From assembly GCF_049943125.1 (NCBI RefSeq), contig NZ_CP188040.1:2108001-2172000 (forward strand): 64,000 nt of DNA, read 5' to 3'. The position numbers and the translations under genes were made by a program. This DNA is from JAEXZL01 sp049943125. GTDB lineage: Bacteria > Bacillota > Clostridia > Clostridiales > Clostridiaceae. This document shows positions 1 through 8,547 of this stretch, one piece after another; the stretch's first letter is position 1; each line of letters begins with the position of its first letter. The notes below the pieces were generated by a model. It searched no databases. It saw only the letters and a program-made list of their open reading frames with translations, and had not been told where the DNA came from.

Positions 1-854
1 CTGAAGGTTTCCTTTACAATAGTCCTTATAAATAGTTCGTTATCTGCAGCTTGAATTGCTTCATCGAATTTCCAATCTATCTCTAGCTGCTCCATGATAT
101 GATTGAAACGTCCCGTTTCATCCAGCTTCCCTTGAACACCACCAACCTCTTTATGACCCATTTCAGGATTGAAGCCGTAGTATTCCAGCATGAGCATGCA
201 TTCCTCTAAGGCTGTTCTAACATCACCTTTTGTACGTGCCCAATACTGCTCCTTCAGTACCTGTGAGGTGGAAAGCTCTTCCGTTTCAGAAAGGTCGTTA
301 GGAGTTTTAACCCAGAATTCTAGCTCTGTAGCAGCAGTTGCTTTGATATCTTCTATGTCATCTAGAGTAATCTTATAGTTTTCAAGAAAATGTGGATGTT
401 TTTTCAGAAGGTCAAGTAGATTGCTTTTAAAGGTTTCAATGGAAGCCTTAAGGATATGTCTTGAATCAACAGACTTATTTTCATGCTTTAAGAAGCAGGG
501 AATCCTAAGGGTCCCTACAGGCTTATTAGTTGCATCATCAATAAGGTCATAGTTATAATCTACAAACCAATTACAATTTAAATCTACAACCATATCAGTT
601 TTAGCATTATTTAAGTCAGCAATTCCTGGTAGCCACACAGAGGAGCCATCGGTCTGGGCTGCTATTCCGTGAAGAAAGCTGTTAATATCCTCAAGAAATA
701 CTTTTATAGGTATCTTTTCATCTGTATCATTTCCTGCAAGGTCTACTCCAACTAGAGAAACAAATTTAATCTCAGGATGAGCCTGGAGTAATTTCCTTAA
801 GGTTTCTTCTTCATGGTTTGACTTTGGAATTGTGTAAATTAAATCTTTATACAT
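1..854 (-). CDS. glnA: Glutamine synthetase, N-terminal 284 codons (runs off the window)
   Basis: ATP-dependent ligase making glutamine from glutamate and ammonia. Translating the reverse strand from the ATG at 854 gives an uninterrupted frame to the window edge. It holds the glutamine-synthetase signatures TELEFWVKTP (metal-binding Glu strand), MGHKEVGGVQGKL and HIMEQLEIDWKFDEA followed by AADNELFIRTIVKETF, which is the start of the catalytic barrel. The N-terminal beta-grasp part reads VSLVGVDLAGNDTDEKIP. This layout fits the longer clostridial form of the enzyme (about 630 residues by family knowledge) better than the 440-residue GlnA. An in-frame TAG lies nine codons upstream, so the ATG is the first usable start, although the nearest purine-rich RBS (about 885-900) is distant. 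The 3' part is missing only because the window ends. Confidence 0.88.
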   Translation of the reverse strand, partial: MYKDLIYTIPKSNHEEETLRKLLQAHPEIKFVSLVGVDLAGNDTDEKIPIKVFLEDINSFLHGIAAQTDGSSVWLPGIADLNNAKTDMVVDLNCNWFVDYNYDLIDDATNKPVGTLRIPCFLKHENKSVDSRHILKASIETFKSNLLDLLKKHPHFLENYKITLDDIEDIKATAATELEFWVKTPNDLSETEELSTSQVLKEQYWARTKGDVRTALEECMLMLEYYGFNPEMGHKEVGGVQGKLDETGRFNHIMEQLEIDWKFDEAIQAADNELFIRTIVKETF

Positions 855-1247
855 AATCGCGGCATATAATTTTGTGGGAAACTATAAGCCTTGTCACTTC
901 CTTTCTTTATTATATTAAATTGATGAATTTAATAAAATAAAGCGGTTAAATCATATAAAAATTGTATATTAGCTTCCGGGACAAGTCAATAATCGTATGA
1001 AAAAAATGATAATTTAAAAAAATATTCGTGTTTTCTAGGTGCTTGCTATTTTTTGAAAACCGTTGCAGCTGATTTGTTTTTAACAAAATTGTAATATAAA
1101 TATAAGAAATTAAGAATATAAATAACAAAGACATCAATTATCTACTTATACATAATTCTAGATATTAATTATTATATGGTAATATAATAGAAAAAGGGAT
1201 AAAATATTTATAGATACAGGAACTTTTGCTAGTATGGAGTGATTCTT
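855..1247. other. Intergenic region between divergent glnA and murI
   Basis: About 390 bp of AT-rich DNA that must hold the promoters for both divergent genes. A TATAAT at 1183-1188 on the plus strand could be the -10 of murI, but no good -35 lies 17 bp upstream. No convincing coding frame, RNA element or repeat was seen. Confidence 0.4.
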
Positions 1248-2045
1248 ATGAAATTTTCAAAAGAAAGTCCCATTGGATTCTTCGATTCTGGTGTGGGTGG
1301 CCTAAGCGTATTGAAGAAGGCTATAGAGCTCATGCCTGAAGAAAATTATATATATTTTGGAGACTCAAAAAATGCACCTTACGGAGGTAGACCCACGGAA
1401 GAGGTAAGAGAGCTGACCTTTAAGGCAGTAGAATTTTTACTTCAGAAGGGGGTTAAGGCAGTGGTTGTGGCATGCAACACTGCTACTAGTGCTGCAATTA
1501 ATGAGCTTAGGGAAAAATACGCTCATCTCCCTATAATAGGTATAGAGCCTGCTCTAAAGCCAGCAGTGAAGAGCTGTGATAGTGGTAAAATTATAATAAT
1601 GGCTACAAATGTTACTTTAAAGGAAAAGAAATTCAATGCTCTGATGAAGAGCCTCGCTGAGCAGGAAGGCTGTTTAAACAGAATAATACCACTGCCATGC
1701 CCTGGACTTGTAGAATATGTGGAAAACGGAAAGACAGAGGGGGAAGAGGTAAGAGGGTTTTTGAATGGAAAATTAGCCCCTTATCTAGGTGAACGTATTT
1801 CTTCTATAGTTTTAGGTTGTACTCACTATCCATTTGTAAGAGAGACAATATCAGAGCTGGTGGGAAAAGAAGTACAAATAATTGATGGAAGTGAAGGAAC
1901 CGTTAGAGAGCTTAAGAGAAAGCTTGAAGAAAAGGAATTAAGGAATTTAGAAGGAAACAAGGGTAATGTTATTATATACAATTCTTCGGAAAATGAAGAG
2001 ATAATAGCCTTAAGCTATAAGCTCCTTGGTATGACTAATAGGTAA
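1248..2045 (+). CDS. murI: Glutamate racemase
   Basis: Cofactor-independent racemase that converts L-glutamate to D-glutamate for peptidoglycan in the cytoplasm. The 265-residue product begins near the family motif GFFDSGVGGLSVL. It has both catalytic cysteines in their usual settings, VVVACNTAT in the first half and VLGCTHYPF in the second, and the YFGDSKNAPYG segment. Length is normal for MurI. The ATG at 1248 is chosen over a GTG at 1239 because GGAGTGA (1235-1241) sits 6 bp before it. It stands alone, followed by a strong terminator at 2131. Confidence 0.95.
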   Translation: MKFSKESPIGFFDSGVGGLSVLKKAIELMPEENYIYFGDSKNAPYGGRPTEEVRELTFKAVEFLLQKGVKAVVVACNTATSAAINELREKYAHLPIIGIEPALKPAVKSCDSGKIIIMATNVTLKEKKFNALMKSLAEQEGCLNRIIPLPCPGLVEYVENGKTEGEEVRGFLNGKLAPYLGERISSIVLGCTHYPFVRETISELVGKEVQIIDGSEGTVRELKRKLEEKELRNLEGNKGNVIIYNSSENEEIIALSYKLLGMTNR

Positions 2046-2130
2046 TCTCTGGTGCTTAGAAAAACCATGTAGGAGCTTTTTATAAGCTCCATAACTTATT
2101 TGTATAAAAAACACCATAAAGGAAATCAGA

Positions 2131-2160
2131 AATAGGGATAGAGCTTATCCCTATTTTTTC
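2131..2160 (+). terminator. Rho-independent terminator after murI
   Basis: A perfect 10-bp stem, AATAGGGATA (2131-2140) with TATCCCTATT (2146-2155), a 5-nt loop and a T run. A second, weaker hairpin (GGAGCTT 2072-2078 with AAGCTCC 2084-2090) lies between it and the murI stop. Confidence 0.88.
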
Positions 2161-2301
2161 GTCCCCTGCAGGAATATAAAGTAATATATAGAAAACTTTA
2201 TAAAAACTTTGTTAAACTATTGACAAAGTTACTGCTCCATGGTACATTAGAATCAGAAGGAAGTTAAAAGTAAAAAGAGAGAAAACTAGGAGGGAAAAAG
2301 G

Positions 2302-2577
2302 ATGTTAAATGTTAAGGTTAAGGAGTTTTTAGGGGAAGGCTTTGGGATTGAAGATGCTATACTTCTTAGAGAATGGATAAAAGGCAATATAAATGAGAAG
2401 ATAACCCTAGATTTTGATGATATAGATAAGGTGCCATCAACATTTTTCTGCTGTTTATTTAGTGATTTGATATACAAGTTAGGAAGAGAGTTTATTTTTT
2501 CGAATATTAATGTTAAAAATTTATCAAATAGAAATGATTATAATAGGGTAGTTCTGGGAACCTCCTTTGCTAATTAA
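2302..2577 (+). CDS. Small STAS-like (DUF4325-type) protein
   Basis: A 91-residue soluble protein behind a strong AGGAGGG site. The core ITLDFDDIDKVPSTFF followed by an amphipathic helix resembles DUF4325 STAS-like domains, where a beta strand ends in DF-x-G/D-I and is followed by S/T-x-x-F. Such domains are usually joined or adjacent to a GHKL ATPase and resemble anti-sigma antagonists. Here the protein stands alone, with terminators on both sides and no kinase partner nearby, so its partner is unknown. Family assignment is by pattern only. Confidence 0.6.
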   Translation: MLNVKVKEFLGEGFGIEDAILLREWIKGNINEKITLDFDDIDKVPSTFFCCLFSDLIYKLGREFIFSNINVKNLSNRNDYNRVVLGTSFAN

Positions 2578-2678
2578 TCAAAATTTCTATCCTGTTATTG
2601 CAATGGTATAGAAGGGATAAGATATATAGGAGAGGTCTGATAATAGTGAATAGGAAAATTGGGGGCAAGAGTCCTTGA

Positions 2679-2717
2679 AGTCATGGTTGCGATATAGCCA
2701 TGACTTTATTTTATTTC
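2679..2717 (+). terminator. Hairpin with T-rich tail upstream of ppiB
   Basis: AGTCATGG (2679-2686) pairs with CCATGACT (2698-2705) and is followed by TTATTTTATTT. It probably ends transcription from the 2302 gene. The T tract is interrupted by A, so efficiency is uncertain. Confidence 0.6.
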
Positions 2718-2848
2718 CCTACAAGTTATGGTAAAATACTATATAAGTTTTGTATAATGTTTCTGTAGCTGTATGATTACATTAACCTTAGGAAAAAATC
2801 AATATATAAAAATTTGAAGAGCATATCTTCAAAGAGGAGGTTTTTAAT

Positions 2849-3370
2849 ATGAATCCATTAGTAACTATCACCACAGATCAGGGAGAAAAGATTAAGATAG
2901 AGCTTTATCCTGAGATTGCAGAAAATACCGTTAAGAATTTTTTAAGCCTTGTAAATAAAGGCTTCTATAATGGCCTAACCTTTCATAGGGTAATTCCAGG
3001 CTTTATGATTCAGGGAGGAGATCCTGATGGAACCGGTATGGGTGGCCCAGGCTATTCAATAAAGGGAGAATTTAAGGGAAACGGCTTTGATAATTCCCTT
3101 AAGCATGATAGAGGAGTGCTTTCCATGGCTAGAGCTATGAATCCTAATTCTGCTGGAAGCCAATTCTTCATAATGGTTGCTCCTGCTCCACATTTAGATG
3201 GACAGTATGCTTCCTTTGGTAAGGTGGTTGAAGGTATGGAGGCTGTGGACAGAATAGTTGGTGTGTCTAGAGGAAGAAATGATATGCCTCATGAGCCTCA
3301 GGTAATGGTTGAAGTGGTAGCTGATACCTTTGGTGTAGAATACGGTGAGCCAGAAAAACTAAATAGATAG
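2849..3370 (+). CDS. ppiB: Peptidyl-prolyl cis-trans isomerase, cyclophilin type
   Basis: Cytoplasmic foldase isomerising X-Pro bonds. The 173-residue single-domain protein shows the cyclophilin landmarks in order: NFLSLVNKGFYNGLTFHRVIPGFMIQGGDP with the catalytic Arg, GSQFFIMVAPAPHLDG, and YASFGKVVEGMEAVD. No signal peptide or membrane segment is present. A GAGGAGG site lies about 8 bp before the ATG. The next gene starts 29 bp downstream on the same strand and may be co-transcribed. Confidence 0.94.
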   Translation: MNPLVTITTDQGEKIKIELYPEIAENTVKNFLSLVNKGFYNGLTFHRVIPGFMIQGGDPDGTGMGGPGYSIKGEFKGNGFDNSLKHDRGVLSMARAMNPNSAGSQFFIMVAPAPHLDGQYASFGKVVEGMEAVDRIVGVSRGRNDMPHEPQVMVEVVADTFGVEYGEPEKLNR

Positions 3371-3399
3371 TATTTTTAGATATAGAGGAGTGAATACTT

Positions 3400-3783
3400 T
3401 TGGAAAATAATAAGATGCTGCTGGTTTATGGATTATCCTCTGAAGAGCTTAATCATCTTAAAGGAACTAACCTGACTATAAAAGAAATAACCAGTGAGAT
3501 GACTTCAATGAAAATAGGTCAGATAATTGAAGGACTAAAATTTGAAATTCATGATAAGGTGCTTCCACAAGAAAAGGTAGTGCTGTTTAATAATTTTTCC
3601 GATGAAGATTTAAATATCGGGATTAAATTCGTAAGGGCAATTATAGGGAGAGAAGGAATCATGGCTGTAGTTACCCCTACTTCCATAGAATGGACCTTTG
3701 ATTATCTACTAGAGCATCTTATGGAAGAAAGACAATGGTTTAAGGATAAGGAAGCTGAAGAGAAGGCAAAGCTTAAGAAATAA
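3400..3783 (+). CDS. DUF3783 domain protein
   Basis: A 127-residue soluble protein of unknown function. It has the two-part pattern of DUF3783: an N-terminal strand LLVYGLSSEEL, then VVLFNNFSDEDLNIGIKFVRA, and a C-terminal WTFDYLLEHLMEERQWF followed by a charged Lys/Glu tail. The TTG at 3400 is chosen because AGAGGAGTG ends about 9 bp before it; the next ATG lies five codons in and would lose conserved sequence. It lies between ppiB and an XRE regulator on the same strand, which gives no clear functional hint. Confidence 0.75.
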   Translation: MENNKMLLVYGLSSEELNHLKGTNLTIKEITSEMTSMKIGQIIEGLKFEIHDKVLPQEKVVLFNNFSDEDLNIGIKFVRAIIGREGIMAVVTPTSIEWTFDYLLEHLMEERQWFKDKEAEEKAKLKK

Positions 3784-3823
3784 TAAATCCCTTTAACTAG
3801 AGGAGAGGAAGGTTAGTTGACTC

Positions 3824-4519
3824 GTGAGTAGAGTAGGAGAAAAGGTAAAGGCAGCAAGAACAAGTAGAAATATGAGCCAGAAACAGCTTGCTAAGAAGCT
3901 TGGAGTTGCTGAAAGCTACATTCAGGATGTGGAGCTGGGAAGAAAGATTATTAATGAAGGAATGATAAGCAGGCTTTCAAAGGTTCTATCTGTGGATTTA
4001 AATGATGTTAGCATGGTAGCCACCGATGAGGATTTAAGGGAAGAAAATAAGCTTAAAACACCCAATCTTCCAGAGAGCAGAACTCTTAAGAATGATAAGT
4101 CAAAAGGGGCATCTGAGGAGATTTGGAATCAAGCCTTTGGCTCTGTACTTAAAAATGTTCCTGTTTACGATTATTCCTTTGAGAGTCCAAAGAGCAGTAA
4201 AAAGCTGCCAGTGGAATCTAATAAAATTGAAGGCCATAGTGCCGATAAGGTCTTTTATATAGAAATTGAAGAGGATGATATGATAGGTTACAGAATAGCT
4301 AAGGGAGACTTAGCTCTCTGCTATGGAGTAAAGGAGCTGGAGGGAAGCTCTATATATCTTCTTGATTACAATAATAAAAGAGTTGTACGCCAGGTTAAAA
4401 AGCTAGATAACACAAAGGTACTCCTTTTAAGTAATGGTGGCAGTGTAAAAACAGAAACCATGGGAATAAAGGAAATTAAACCTATAGCAAGACTTATTAA
4501 GCTTGAAATAAAGCTATAA
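3824..4519 (+). CDS. XRE-family regulator with a LexA/S24-like C-terminal domain
   Basis: A 231-residue DNA-binding protein. Residues 1-60 form a Cro/C1 helix-turn-helix (MSQKQLAKKLGVAESYIQDVELGRK). A linker follows, then from about residue 135 a beta-rich segment (FYIEIEEDDMIGYRIAKGDLALCY) that resembles the S24/LexA fold. I see no Ser-Lys protease pair in the usual context, so autocleavage is not predicted. It begins with GTG behind GAGGAGAGG. Target genes are unknown. A terminator follows at 4538. Confidence 0.8.
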   Translation: MSRVGEKVKAARTSRNMSQKQLAKKLGVAESYIQDVELGRKIINEGMISRLSKVLSVDLNDVSMVATDEDLREENKLKTPNLPESRTLKNDKSKGASEEIWNQAFGSVLKNVPVYDYSFESPKSSKKLPVESNKIEGHSADKVFYIEIEEDDMIGYRIAKGDLALCYGVKELEGSSIYLLDYNNKRVVRQVKKLDNTKVLLLSNGGSVKTETMGIKEIKPIARLIKLEIKL

Positions 4520-4537
4520 ACTTAATAATAATACCTT

Positions 4538-4592
4538 AAGGGTTGCCTTACAGCTAAAGAAATTTTAGCCGTGAGCAGCCCTTATTATTTTT
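4538..4592 (+). terminator. Terminator after the XRE regulator
   Basis: AAGGGTTGC (4538-4546) pairs with GCAGCCCTT (4575-4583) with one G-U pair. A long loop with a minor inner stem and a TTATTATTTTT tail complete it. It separates the regulator from the germination locus. Confidence 0.75.
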
Positions 4593-4655
4593 GAACAAAA
4601 GGGTTATTTCTGAATATAATGTATCTAAGTACTTAATAATTATCGGAGGGTTTTA

Positions 4656-7600
4656 ATGGAGGGAAGTGGTTTATTTAACCTATTAACAAATGTTCCCCCA
4701 AATCTTTTTAATGCCGTAAAGGAATTGTCCAGCTTATCTCAGTTTTTTACCGATGAAATTCAGGTAGAGGTACTTTTTGGGGAAAATGTGGATAATGTTA
4801 GACAAGCTGTGGATAACCTGGGTGGAGTCTTTGAAAATCTAGGCTACGGCTTTGGGATAATTACTATACCTGTGGATAAGCTTCGGGAATTATCCACAAT
4901 TACTGATATACAGTACTTAGAGCTGCCTAAGCTAATAAGTAATTCTTCCATAGATAGCTTAAGAGCCTCTTGTGTACCTCAGGCCTGGGAGCAAGGAAAT
5001 CTTTCAGGAGCAGGAGTTCTCATTGGCTTTATTGATACGGGAATAGACTATACCATTAATGCTTTTAAGAATGAGGATGGTACAACTCGTATTGTATATC
5101 TTTATGATCTCATAGAGCAGGTAGGCTATAATCGAGAGGAAATAAATAGAGCATTAAATAGCCAAGCCCCTTATTCTATAGTAAATTTTACTGATTCAAC
5201 AGGACATGGTACCCAGGTAGCTGGCATTGCCTGTGCTGGGGGTAATATAGATAGAAACTATTATGGAGCTGCCTATAATAGCTTTATTGCCATGGTGAAA
5301 ATTACTGCCGTAGAGGGGATTAATTTTTCCTTAAGTACTCAGCTAATGAGAGGGATAAAGCTTTTAGTAGACAGGGCAAGGGAGCTTCAGCTACCTCTTA
5401 CCATAAATATTAGCTGGAGTACCAACGATGGTGCTCATAATGGCTCCAGTATATTGGAGCAATATATAAATACCATCAGCAGTAATGAAAGGGTAACCAT
5501 AGTAATTGCTGCAGGAAATGAAGGAAATGCTGGTCACCATGTAGGAGGAGAAAATTCAGAGGATCAGAGCATAGAGTTTACAGTAGCAGAAGGTGAAAAG
5601 GGTCTGGTTATGCAGCTATATGCACCAGTTTTATCAGATATGGTCCTTGAGCTAAGAGATCCATCAGGAGCTACCACTGGAGAAATACCACTTACTGAGG
5701 GCTTCAGACAAAACTCTTTAGGTCAGGATATTATATTAATATATAACACTGGACCTAAGCCCTTTAATGTTGAAGGAGAAACAACCATTACTATAGTACC
5801 TGCCTCAGGAAATGCCATAGCCTCCGGTCAGTGGAATTTAACACTGAGAAATATCTCACAGTATTCTGGTAGATATGATATATGGATGCCTGTTTCAGAG
5901 AGCCTGAGGGCAGCTACTAGATTTTTGAATCCGGATATATATAATACCTTAGGAATTCCGGCAACAGTCCAAAATGTAATATCTGTAGGAAGCTATAATT
6001 ATCAAAGCCTTTCAATTTCTCCCTTTTCAGGAAGGGGGATTTATGGGAGAGGCTTTATGAAGCCTGACCTAGTAGCTCCAGGGGAGGATATACTCACCAC
6101 CCTTCCTAGAGGAAGCTTTGGGCCTAAGACTGGAACCAGCATGGCAGCTCCTCAGGTTTCGGGAATAGCAGCACTGTTTATGGAATGGGGACTAGTAAAG
6201 GGCAATGATCCTTTCCTTTATGGAGATAGGCTGAAATATTATCTTATAAAAACCGCCACAAGAAGAAGGTTAGAGGAGGAATATCCCAATCCTACTTGGG
6301 GTTATGGAAGAGTATGTGCTGGGGATGCCTTAGAGCTTCTTACACAGCTCCTTCCATCCGGTGGAGTGAGGAGATATTTTAGATCTGAACAGCTGCCACA
6401 GTCTCAGACTCAAACCCAGGGACAGCAGCCTCAATCTCAAGGGCAACAGACCCAGCCTCAAGTTCAGCAACCTCAGGTACAGCAGAACCAAAGTCAACAG
6501 ATTCAACCTCAGGGACAGCAAGTTCAGCCACAAGCACCTCAACCTCAACCACAGCAAACTCCTGCAGGTCAGCCTTCACAGACACAAGCAGCTCCTCAGG
6601 GCTTGGGAACATCTACGCCTGCACCTGTCGTTCCTCCTGTGAGCCTGCCAGCAGGTGGAGCGCTCACAGAAGAGGAGATACAGAGTATAATAAGGACCAG
6701 GGAAAATTATTTGAGTCCTGATTATCGTAACCATATTGCTCAGTATGATGGGGATATTGCTGGAGAGCTTTATGCATCAGGACTAGGAACAGCTATTATA
6801 ATTAATGAAAAATATGCTGTAGTATCGATATTATCAGGAAGGTGGCCAGAAGCAGAGGATAAGATAAAGTCGATAGTCTTTATTGATCCAGGAAGACTGT
6901 ATGTCCTTAATGCAGAAAGTCCTGTAGATGCTGCAGAGATACCCTTCTTCCATACTAATACCTTTATTAATCTTACAGGAAGAGGAATTTACTTGGCGAT
7001 AATAGATACTGGAATAGATTATTTGAACAGAGAATTTCAATTTGAGGATGGCAGCACTAAAATTTTGAGAATTTGGGATATGACAGATCAGACAGGAACT
7101 CCTCCTAGGGATTTTATTATAGGAAGTGAGTATACAGAGGAGCAAATCAATGAGGCCTTAAGAATTAGTAGAGAAGGTGGAGACCCTTATTCTGTAGTTT
7201 CAACAAGAGATACTAATGGACATGGTACGAATATGGCGGGAATAATGGGAGCTAAAGGTCAGGATCCTCTCCTTACTGGAGCAGCACCTGATGGTAGATT
7301 TATTATTGTGAAGCTCAGTGAATCTAAGCTAGCCCAGTATGGAAATATTAAAGGACAATTCCAGTTTCCTATATACACCGATGCTGATATTATGCTTGCA
7401 TTAAAGTATGTATTTTCTCTAGCCAGAGACGAAAATTTACCTACTAGTTTGCTGCTGCCGCTATCAACAAATCTTGGTCCTCATGATGGTAATTTGCTAA
7501 TCGAGCAGTACATCACTTATAATTCAGGTTTTCCAGGGATTGTTATTACTATTCCAGCGGGAAATCAAGGGCTGTCCGATACTCATACAGAAGGAAGGCT

Positions 7601-8504
7601 TCGAGAAACTGGCGCTTCAGAAGTGATTGAGCTTCAGGTTGGGGAAGGACAAAATAATATTATGTTTGATATTTGGTTTCAAAGGCCCGATAGAATATCC
7701 ATAAGCATTACCTCTCCTTCAGGAGAAGTAATAGAGAGGATTCCTATAAGGCCGAGAATTGATCAGAGGTCCACCTTTCTCTTTGAAAGAACAGAAGCGA
7801 TAGTATTTTATAATATTCCAGATCCTAATACAGGAGATGGAAGTATTATAGTTGTTCTTAACAATGTGGTAGAAGGAATATGGAAGTTTACTCTAATAGG
7901 TGAGGCTATATACAATGGTACTTACAATGCATGGCTACCTAGTAGAGAGCTCCTTAAGGAAGGAACAAGATTTTTAAGTCCTAGCCAAAATATCACGATT
8001 ACCTCTCCCAGTGTTGCTTCCGGCGCCGTTACTGTAGGATTCTATAATCAAAATAATAATACTGCAGATGCCAATTCTGGAAGAGGCTTTACAAGAACTG
8101 GGGCTATAAAACCAGATATAGTAGCAGGAGGAGTAGACGCGGTGGTTATTTCTCCCGGAGGAGGAACTACTACTAGAACAGGAAGCAGTGTAGCTGGAGC
8201 CGTTACAGCAGGGGCAATAGCACTTCTTCTTCAGTGGGGGCTATTAGAAAGAGAGGATGCTTCATTTTATAGTGAGACAATAAAGACTTATCTCATAGCA
8301 GGTGCTGTGAGAGAGCGAGGAGAGGTTTATCCCAGCAGGCAGCTTGGCTATGGTTTTTTGAATCTCAGAAATACCTTTGAGGCTTTGAGAAATACTTATA
8401 GAGTCTCTTCTTTTGAAAGCTTCTTTGAACGTCTTAGTGAAGGAGAAGAGGAATATACCTTGGGTAATTTATATGTGAGAAAACCCGGTAACCTAATGCT
8501 ATAA
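4656..8504 (+). CDS. cspBA: Tandem double subtilisin, CspBA-like germination protease
   Basis: A 1282-residue protein of two complete S8 protease modules. Module 1 has a prodomain (about 1-95) and triad Asp127 (GFIDTGIDY), His184 (TGHGTQVAG) and Ser495 (GTSMAAPQ), with oxyanion Asn288. A Gln/Pro-rich linker spans about 580-660. Module 2 has its own N-terminal region (about 670-770) and Asp784 (IIDTGIDY), His856 (NGHGTNMAG), Asn970 (PAGNQG) and Ser1178 in GSSVAGA. Csp proteases cleave the SleC zymogen during spore germination, and sleC follows 43 bp downstream. In C. difficile CspB and CspA are also fused, but the CspA half is a pseudoprotease; here both triads look complete, although the second Ser motif lacks the usual MAAP. 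No signal peptide; spore localisation is inferred. Start: ATG behind TCGGAGGG. Confidence 0.9.
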   Translation: MEGSGLFNLLTNVPPNLFNAVKELSSLSQFFTDEIQVEVLFGENVDNVRQAVDNLGGVFENLGYGFGIITIPVDKLRELSTITDIQYLELPKLISNSSIDSLRASCVPQAWEQGNLSGAGVLIGFIDTGIDYTINAFKNEDGTTRIVYLYDLIEQVGYNREEINRALNSQAPYSIVNFTDSTGHGTQVAGIACAGGNIDRNYYGAAYNSFIAMVKITAVEGINFSLSTQLMRGIKLLVDRARELQLPLTINISWSTNDGAHNGSSILEQYINTISSNERVTIVIAAGNEGNAGHHVGGENSEDQSIEFTVAEGEKGLVMQLYAPVLSDMVLELRDPSGATTGEIPLTEGFRQNSLGQDIILIYNTGPKPFNVEGETTITIVPASGNAIASGQWNLTLRNISQYSGRYDIWMPVSESLRAATRFLNPDIYNTLGIPATVQNVISVGSYNYQSLSISPFSGRGIYGRGFMKPDLVAPGEDILTTLPRGSFGPKTGTSMAAPQVSGIAALFMEWGLVKGNDPFLYGDRLKYYLIKTATRRRLEEEYPNPTWGYGRVCAGDALELLTQLLPSGGVRRYFRSEQLPQSQTQTQGQQPQSQGQQTQPQVQQPQVQQNQSQQIQPQGQQVQPQAPQPQPQQTPAGQPSQTQAAPQGLGTSTPAPVVPPVSLPAGGALTEEEIQSIIRTRENYLSPDYRNHIAQYDGDIAGELYASGLGTAIIINEKYAVVSILSGRWPEAEDKIKSIVFIDPGRLYVLNAESPVDAAEIPFFHTNTFINLTGRGIYLAIIDTGIDYLNREFQFEDGSTKILRIWDMTDQTGTPPRDFIIGSEYTEEQINEALRISREGGDPYSVVSTRDTNGHGTNMAGIMGAKGQDPLLTGAAPDGRFIIVKLSESKLAQYGNIKGQFQFPIYTDADIMLALKYVFSLARDENLPTSLLLPLSTNLGPHDGNLLIEQYITYNSGFPGIVITIPAGNQGLSDTHTEGRLRETGASEVIELQVGEGQNNIMFDIWFQRPDRISISITSPSGEVIERIPIRPRIDQRSTFLFERTEAIVFYNIPDPNTGDGSIIVVLNNVVEGIWKFTLIGEAIYNGTYNAWLPSRELLKEGTRFLSPSQNITITSPSVASGAVTVGFYNQNNNTADANSGRGFTRTGAIKPDIVAGGVDAVVISPGGGTTTRTGSSVAGAVTAGAIALLLQWGLLEREDASFYSETIKTYLIAGAVRERGEVYPSRQLGYGFLNLRNTFEALRNTYRVSSFESFFERLSEGEEEYTLGNLYVRKPGNLML
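6394..6600 (+). repeat. Low-complexity Gln/Pro linker coding region in cspBA
   Basis: About 200 bp of imperfect CAG/CAA/CCT repeats encode a Gln, Pro and Ser-rich linker (residues about 580-650) between the two protease modules. The same stretch produces two long Leu- or Val-rich antisense frames that are artefacts of the repeat. Codon use is CAG/CAA-mixed, so the tract is not a pure microsatellite. Confidence 0.8.
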
Positions 8505-8547
8505 AAAGACATATACTGTAATGAATCATTATTATGAGGAGTCAGAT

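Noticed and set aside
2647..2679. A 10-codon GTG-started frame before the 2679 hairpin as a leader peptide
   Set aside because: It has a ribosome-like AGGAGAGG, but the codons carry no regulatory amino-acid run and the hairpin works as a plain terminator.
4600..4655. A sigmaG promoter upstream of cspBA
   Set aside because: GAATA and CTTAATA are present, but their 15-bp spacing is too short for the sigmaG pattern; a sporulation promoter is expected here but cannot be shown.
6330..6612. Two antisense frames rich in Leu and Val in the cspBA linker
   Set aside because: They are produced by the CAG/CCT repeat of the Gln/Pro linker read backwards.
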